Part shown: piece by piece, positions 60,796 through 64,000 of the stretch
Numbering within the stretch: the stretch's first letter is position 1
Layout: each line of letters opens with the position of its first letter
Source: Streptomyces sp. NBC_01232
GTDB taxonomy: Bacteria > Actinomycetota > Actinomycetes > Streptomycetales > Streptomycetaceae
Direction of reading: 5' to 3'
Length of the DNA stretch: 64,000 nucleotides
Assembly (NCBI RefSeq): GCF_035989885.1
Contig: NZ_CP108518.1
Location: 8,299,001 to 8,363,000, forward strand
The notes under the pieces: generated by a model
Seen by the model: the letters and a program-made list of their open reading frames with translations, nothing else
Databases searched by the model: none
Told to the model about the DNA's origin: nothing
Program-made: the position numbers and the translations under genes

Positions 60796-62199
60796 ATGGA
60801 CGAGCGCGAGGCGGCGCTCCGACAGGCGCACGGTCATGCCGTCCGCTGGCTGGCCAGCCTGTCCGACCGCCCGGTTCCCGCCCGCGCCCCGGTCGACGAG
60901 ATCGTGGGCGCGCTCGGCAGCGAGCTGCCCGACGCACCCAGCAGGCCCTCCGAGGTCGTCGACCTGCTGGCCACGGCCTGTGAGCCCGGGCTCACCGCGT
61001 TCCCCAGCGGCCGCTTCTACGGCTTCGTGGTCGGCGGCACCGAGCCGGCCGCACTCGCCGCGGACTGGCTGGTCAGCGCCTGGGACCAGAACTGCGTCAT
61101 GCGCGCGGTCTCGCCCGCCTACACCGCGGTGGAGGAGATCGCCGCAACCTGGCTGCTCGACCTCCTCGGCCTGCCGCCCGACAGCGCCGTCGGCTTCACC
61201 ACCGGCGCCACCATGGCGAACTTCACCTGCCTCGCCGCCGGGCGCGACGCCCTGCTGCGGGGCGCCGGCCACGACATCGCCCGCGACGGACTCGCCGGCG
61301 GGCCGCCCGTACGCGTCGTCGCGGGCCGGGACCGCCACATGGCCATCGACCTGGCCCTGCGCTACCTCGGGCTCGGCCGCCCCGAACTCGTGCGGGCGGA
61401 CGACCAGGGACGCATCGACCCCGACGCCCTGCGCGACACCCTGACGCACCGCGCTCCCGGACCCACGATCGTGATCCTCCAGGCCGGGGACATCCACTCC
61501 GGCGCCTTCGACCCCTTCGACGCGGCGATCCGTGCCGCGCGCGACGCCGGGGCATGGGTGCACGTGGACGGCGCCTTCGGCCTGTGGGCAGCCGCCTCCC
61601 CGGCCCACGCCCACCTCACCGACGGCTGCGCGGGGGCGGACTCCTGGGCCACGGACGCGCACAAGACCCTGAACGTCCCCTACGACTGCGGCCTGGCCGT
61701 CGTCCGCGACCCCTCCGCCCTCCGGTCGGCGATGGGCCTGCAGGGCGACTACCTCATCCAGCACGAACACGGCGACCCCGTCGACAAGGTCCCCGAACTC
61801 TCCCGCCGCGGACGGGCCTTCCCCGTATGGGCCGCGCTCAGGTCGCTGGGCCGCTCGGGCGTGGCCGACCTCGTCGACCGGCTGTGCCGGCACGCCCGCG
61901 CCTTCGCCACCGGCATCGCCGCCATCGACGGCGCGACCGTCCTCAACGAGGTGGCCTTCACCCAGGTCTGCGCCGAGTTCGGCGACGACGAACGCACGGA
62001 CCGGGTACTCGCCCGCCTCCTCGACGAGGGCACGGCGTGGATCAGCGGCTCCACCTGGCACGGCCGCCGGGTCATGCGCATCTCCGTGAGCAACTGGTCG
62101 ACGACCGACGAGGACGTCGCGCGCACCCTCGACGCGATCCGCGGCGCGTCCCAGGGATCCGGCGGGACCCGAGACGGCGAGGGCCCCGCCCGTGCCTAA
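60796..62199 (+). CDS. PLP-dependent group II decarboxylase
   Basis: 467 aa. Fold type I: substrate-side RFYGFVVGGTEPAAL, PLP phosphate loop GFTTGATMANFTCLAAG, AWVHVDGAFGLWAA with the Asp that pairs with the pyridine N, and the Schiff-base Lys in ATDAHKTLNVPYDC (about residue 293). The family covers aromatic amino acid, glutamate and related decarboxylases; a specific substrate cannot be read. CATAGT lies seven bases before the ATG (leaderless). Its stop codon overlaps that of the converging Tap-like gene by three bases. Confidence 0.9.
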   Translation: MDEREAALRQAHGHAVRWLASLSDRPVPARAPVDEIVGALGSELPDAPSRPSEVVDLLATACEPGLTAFPSGRFYGFVVGGTEPAALAADWLVSAWDQNCVMRAVSPAYTAVEEIAATWLLDLLGLPPDSAVGFTTGATMANFTCLAAGRDALLRGAGHDIARDGLAGGPPVRVVAGRDRHMAIDLALRYLGLGRPELVRADDQGRIDPDALRDTLTHRAPGPTIVILQAGDIHSGAFDPFDAAIRAARDAGAWVHVDGAFGLWAAASPAHAHLTDGCAGADSWATDAHKTLNVPYDCGLAVVRDPSALRSAMGLQGDYLIQHEHGDPVDKVPELSRRGRAFPVWAALRSLGRSGVADLVDRLCRHARAFATGIAAIDGATVLNEVAFTQVCAEFGDDERTDRVLARLLDEGTAWISGSTWHGRRVMRISVSNWSTTDEDVARTLDAIRGASQGSGGTRDGEGPARA

Positions 62200-64000
62200 C
62201 TCACGCCGTCCGCGATGTGGTGCGCGATGTTGACGTCCGGCCCGTGGGCCGCGCGCAGGTCCTCGGCCCATGCCGTACTCCGCGTACCCGCGTACGTGAC
62301 CCACCCCGGCGTGACGCCCAGTCGGAAGCCCCCGGGGAGCGGCTCGCCCTCCGGTGTGCGGGGAAGGAAGTCCAGCGGTGAGGGGCCGTCCGACGCGTAC
62401 ACGACGCAGTCGGCGGCGACCGCCAGCGGGAACAGGTCCGCCTCCCGCGCCACCTTGAGCATCTTGCGGTGCGTGTTGACCCGGGCCGTCGCCCCGACGG
62501 CGGCCCGGATGTCCGGCCGCCGGGCCGGGCGTGGCGGGGCCGCCCCGTACGGACGCCCAGCGAGCATGTCCAGACCGCCCTCGGCGGTCGCCTCGATCGC
62601 GCCGAGAACGGCGGCCGCTCCGGGATCGATCCGCGCGCTGCGGGCCATGGCGTCCAGGAACTCCTTGCCGGTGAGACCAGGGGTCACGCCGAGATCGGCC
62701 ATGGTGGCCAGATAGCCGTTCCGCAGCCGTTTGTACCAGGCGTCCAGGTAGCCGCCGCTGCGGGTACGGACGTACGCCTCGAGGGGGTGGACGGCGAAGC
62801 CCAGCTCCACCGCGTAGGCGAGCGTCGGGGTGGTGTACCAGGCCGCGCCAGCCGGGGCCCGGCCGTGCGGGGTGAACGGGGAGGGCAGGCGCGCGTCGAG
62901 GGCGATGTGGGACAGGTCCACGAGCCAGCTGCCGGGCAGGGTCTTGTCGAAGCGCGGCCGCTCGACGTGGACAGGGGCGCCCTGCCCCACCCTCAGCCGG
63001 TTCGCCGCCGAGGCCAGCATCATGTTCACCCTAATGCCGACCACGTGCGGTGCGCGGAGCTCGGCGGCGGTCGGCGGACGCGACCAGGAGTGCGTTTCCT
63101 CCCGCAACACCCGGTCCGGTTCGCGCAGGTGGGAGCCGGGACGGTCGCCCACCGGCACGGGGTGTCCGTCCGGGTCCTCGCACGGAGCCAAGTCCACCAC
63201 TTCCGTCAGCGCACCCGGATTGGGCGCGGACACCCAGGCTCCGGTCCGCTTCTCCCGGACGGCACGGGTCGGCGGCCGCAGCGCGGTCATGAGCTCCAGG
63301 CCCGTGTCGGCGGGCGAGCCGCACGGGGTGATGACGCGCTCGGCATAGGTGCCGAGCACCCGGGCGACCTCCGCGGGCGGGCGCTGTGCGGTCCCGCCCC
63401 AGTGGCGGGGGTCGAGCGCGCCCCAGGGCAGCACGCACAGCTGCACCCACTGCCGTCGGCCCCCGGCGCCGGAGCGGTACAGCCGGGTCCAGGCACCGAC
63501 GCCGGGCCCCGCCGGCTGCCAGCCCGCCCGCCGAAGCCGCACGACGGCCTCGTGTTCGTCCGGAAGGCACCGGGAACCGCCGTCCGGGCGGGCCGGGAGG
63601 CCGAACCGTCCGGCGCCGGTGTCGGTGAGGACCAACAGGGGACCGGCGTCCTCGCCGTGGCGGTTCAGCCGTGCCACGCCGAGCCCCGCCCGGGCCGTCG
63701 CCCACTCCAGGAGCGCGTCGAGCGTGGTGGCGGGGGAGTGCAGCACGCGGCCTTCCGCGCCGTACGCCCGTACCCGGCCCTCCTCGGCGTCGATGACGGC
63801 GAGCGGCCCGTTCCCGAATCGGGATGCCGTGGTGTCGGGGAGGGCGGCCCGGTTACGGAGGCGGATCCGGGCGGCCACGGCGTTCTGGGCGAACTGCTGG
63901 GGTTCGGGGCTGCCGCGCTCGCGCATCCGGCGCCGTACGGAGCGCCAGGCGTCCTCCAGGCTCAACTCCGGCCCACCGTCCGCGATGCCGCGCTCCAGCA
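62196..64000 (-). CDS. tap: Telomere-associated protein Tap-like, 5' end outside the window
   Basis: At least 601 aa; the frame stays open to the window edge, so the N-terminus (the usual HTH part of Tap) is probably missing here. Recognised from segments shared with Streptomyces Tap: GNGPLAVIDAEEGRV, LPGSWLVDLSHIALDA, SPFTPHGRAPAGAAWYTTPT, LAYAVELGF, YLDAWYKRLRNGYLATMAD and GPSPLDFLP. Tap binds the telomere 3' overhang and recruits the terminal protein Tpg, which primes end-patching of linear chromosomes and plasmids. No tpg is in view, but it usually lies next to tap, beyond the edge. Confidence 0.82.
   Translation of the reverse strand, partial: LERGIADGGPELSLEDAWRSVRRRMRERGSPEPQQFAQNAVAARIRLRNRAALPDTTASRFGNGPLAVIDAEEGRVRAYGAEGRVLHSPATTLDALLEWATARAGLGVARLNRHGEDAGPLLVLTDTGAGRFGLPARPDGGSRCLPDEHEAVVRLRRAGWQPAGPGVGAWTRLYRSGAGGRRQWVQLCVLPWGALDPRHWGGTAQRPPAEVARVLGTYAERVITPCGSPADTGLELMTALRPPTRAVREKRTGAWVSAPNPGALTEVVDLAPCEDPDGHPVPVGDRPGSHLREPDRVLREETHSWSRPPTAAELRAPHVVGIRVNMMLASAANRLRVGQGAPVHVERPRFDKTLPGSWLVDLSHIALDARLPSPFTPHGRAPAGAAWYTTPTLAYAVELGFAVHPLEAYVRTRSGGYLDAWYKRLRNGYLATMADLGVTPGLTGKEFLDAMARSARIDPGAAAVLGAIEATAEGGLDMLAGRPYGAAPPRPARRPDIRAAVGATARVNTHRKMLKVAREADLFPLAVAADCVVYASDGPSPLDFLPRTPEGEPLPGGFRLGVTPGWVTYAGTRSTAWAEDLRAAHGPDVNIAHHIADGVS

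Overview
The window is chromosomal DNA from a high-GC actinomycete, almost certainly a Streptomyces. GC is very high with strong third-position bias, GTG and TTG starts are common, many genes look leaderless, TTA codons are rare, and the families are typical (MerR, PaaX, SpoIIE-type phosphatases, VanW, DUF4232 lipoproteins, a Pls/PosA synthetase, a Tap telomere-associated protein). I read about 57 protein genes and two broken ones. I see no rRNA, tRNA, CRISPR array or insertion sequence.

Layout. 0-9.3 kb is a mixed accessory stretch: two methyltransferases, a GNAT acetyltransferase, a SnoaL-like protein, a nucleotidyltransferase-fold protein, a very large beta-propeller/amidohydrolase fusion and an aminoglycoside-phosphotransferase-like kinase. 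9.3-13.6 kb holds a secreted LAS-type peptidase candidate, a divergent regulator/hydrolase pair around a near-perfect palindromic operator, and a two-gene natural product operon: cyclodipeptide synthase plus an atypical cytochrome P450. 13.9-20 kb has a serine hydrolase, PhzF, a membrane protein, and a carboxylesterase divergent from a MerR regulator over a MerR-type operator. 20-25.6 kb combines a DUF4389 membrane protein, a TAXI solute-binding lipoprotein, a TctDE-like two-component system and an MHS-family transporter, probably one carboxylate sensing and uptake unit. 26-30.8 kb has a secreted beta-propeller phytase, a PaaX-like regulator, an allene-oxide-cyclase-like secreted protein and a second carboxylesterase. 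31-35.5 kb is a complete five-gene LivKHMGF-type ABC importer operon, followed by a decayed response regulator.

36-41.3 kb holds YjbQ, an unknown helical protein, a frameshifted conserved gene, and katG divergent from a Fur-family regulator. 41.4-48.1 kb is the most interesting part: a Pls-type NRPS (epsilon-poly-lysine synthetase architecture, adenylation code read as lysine) followed by an M1 metallopeptidase and an orphan histidine kinase. This matches the synthetase plus degrading-peptidase logic known for epsilon-poly-L-lysine. 48.2-56.1 kb carries signalling and envelope genes: a Ser/Thr kinase with a ricin-type lectin tail and a TTA second codon, a VanW protein, a multi-sensor SpoIIE phosphatase and an S41 peptidase. 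56.2-64 kb holds an Rnl2-type RNA ligase (unusual in this group), small membrane and lipoproteins, a PLP decarboxylase, and a Tap-like telomere protein whose 5' end lies beyond the window. The Tap homologue suggests a chromosome-arm or linear-replicon connection.

Limits: all family calls are from reading motifs, with no database search. Start codons were chosen from ribosome binding sites, leaderless -10 hexamers and overlaps, and are marked where doubtful.
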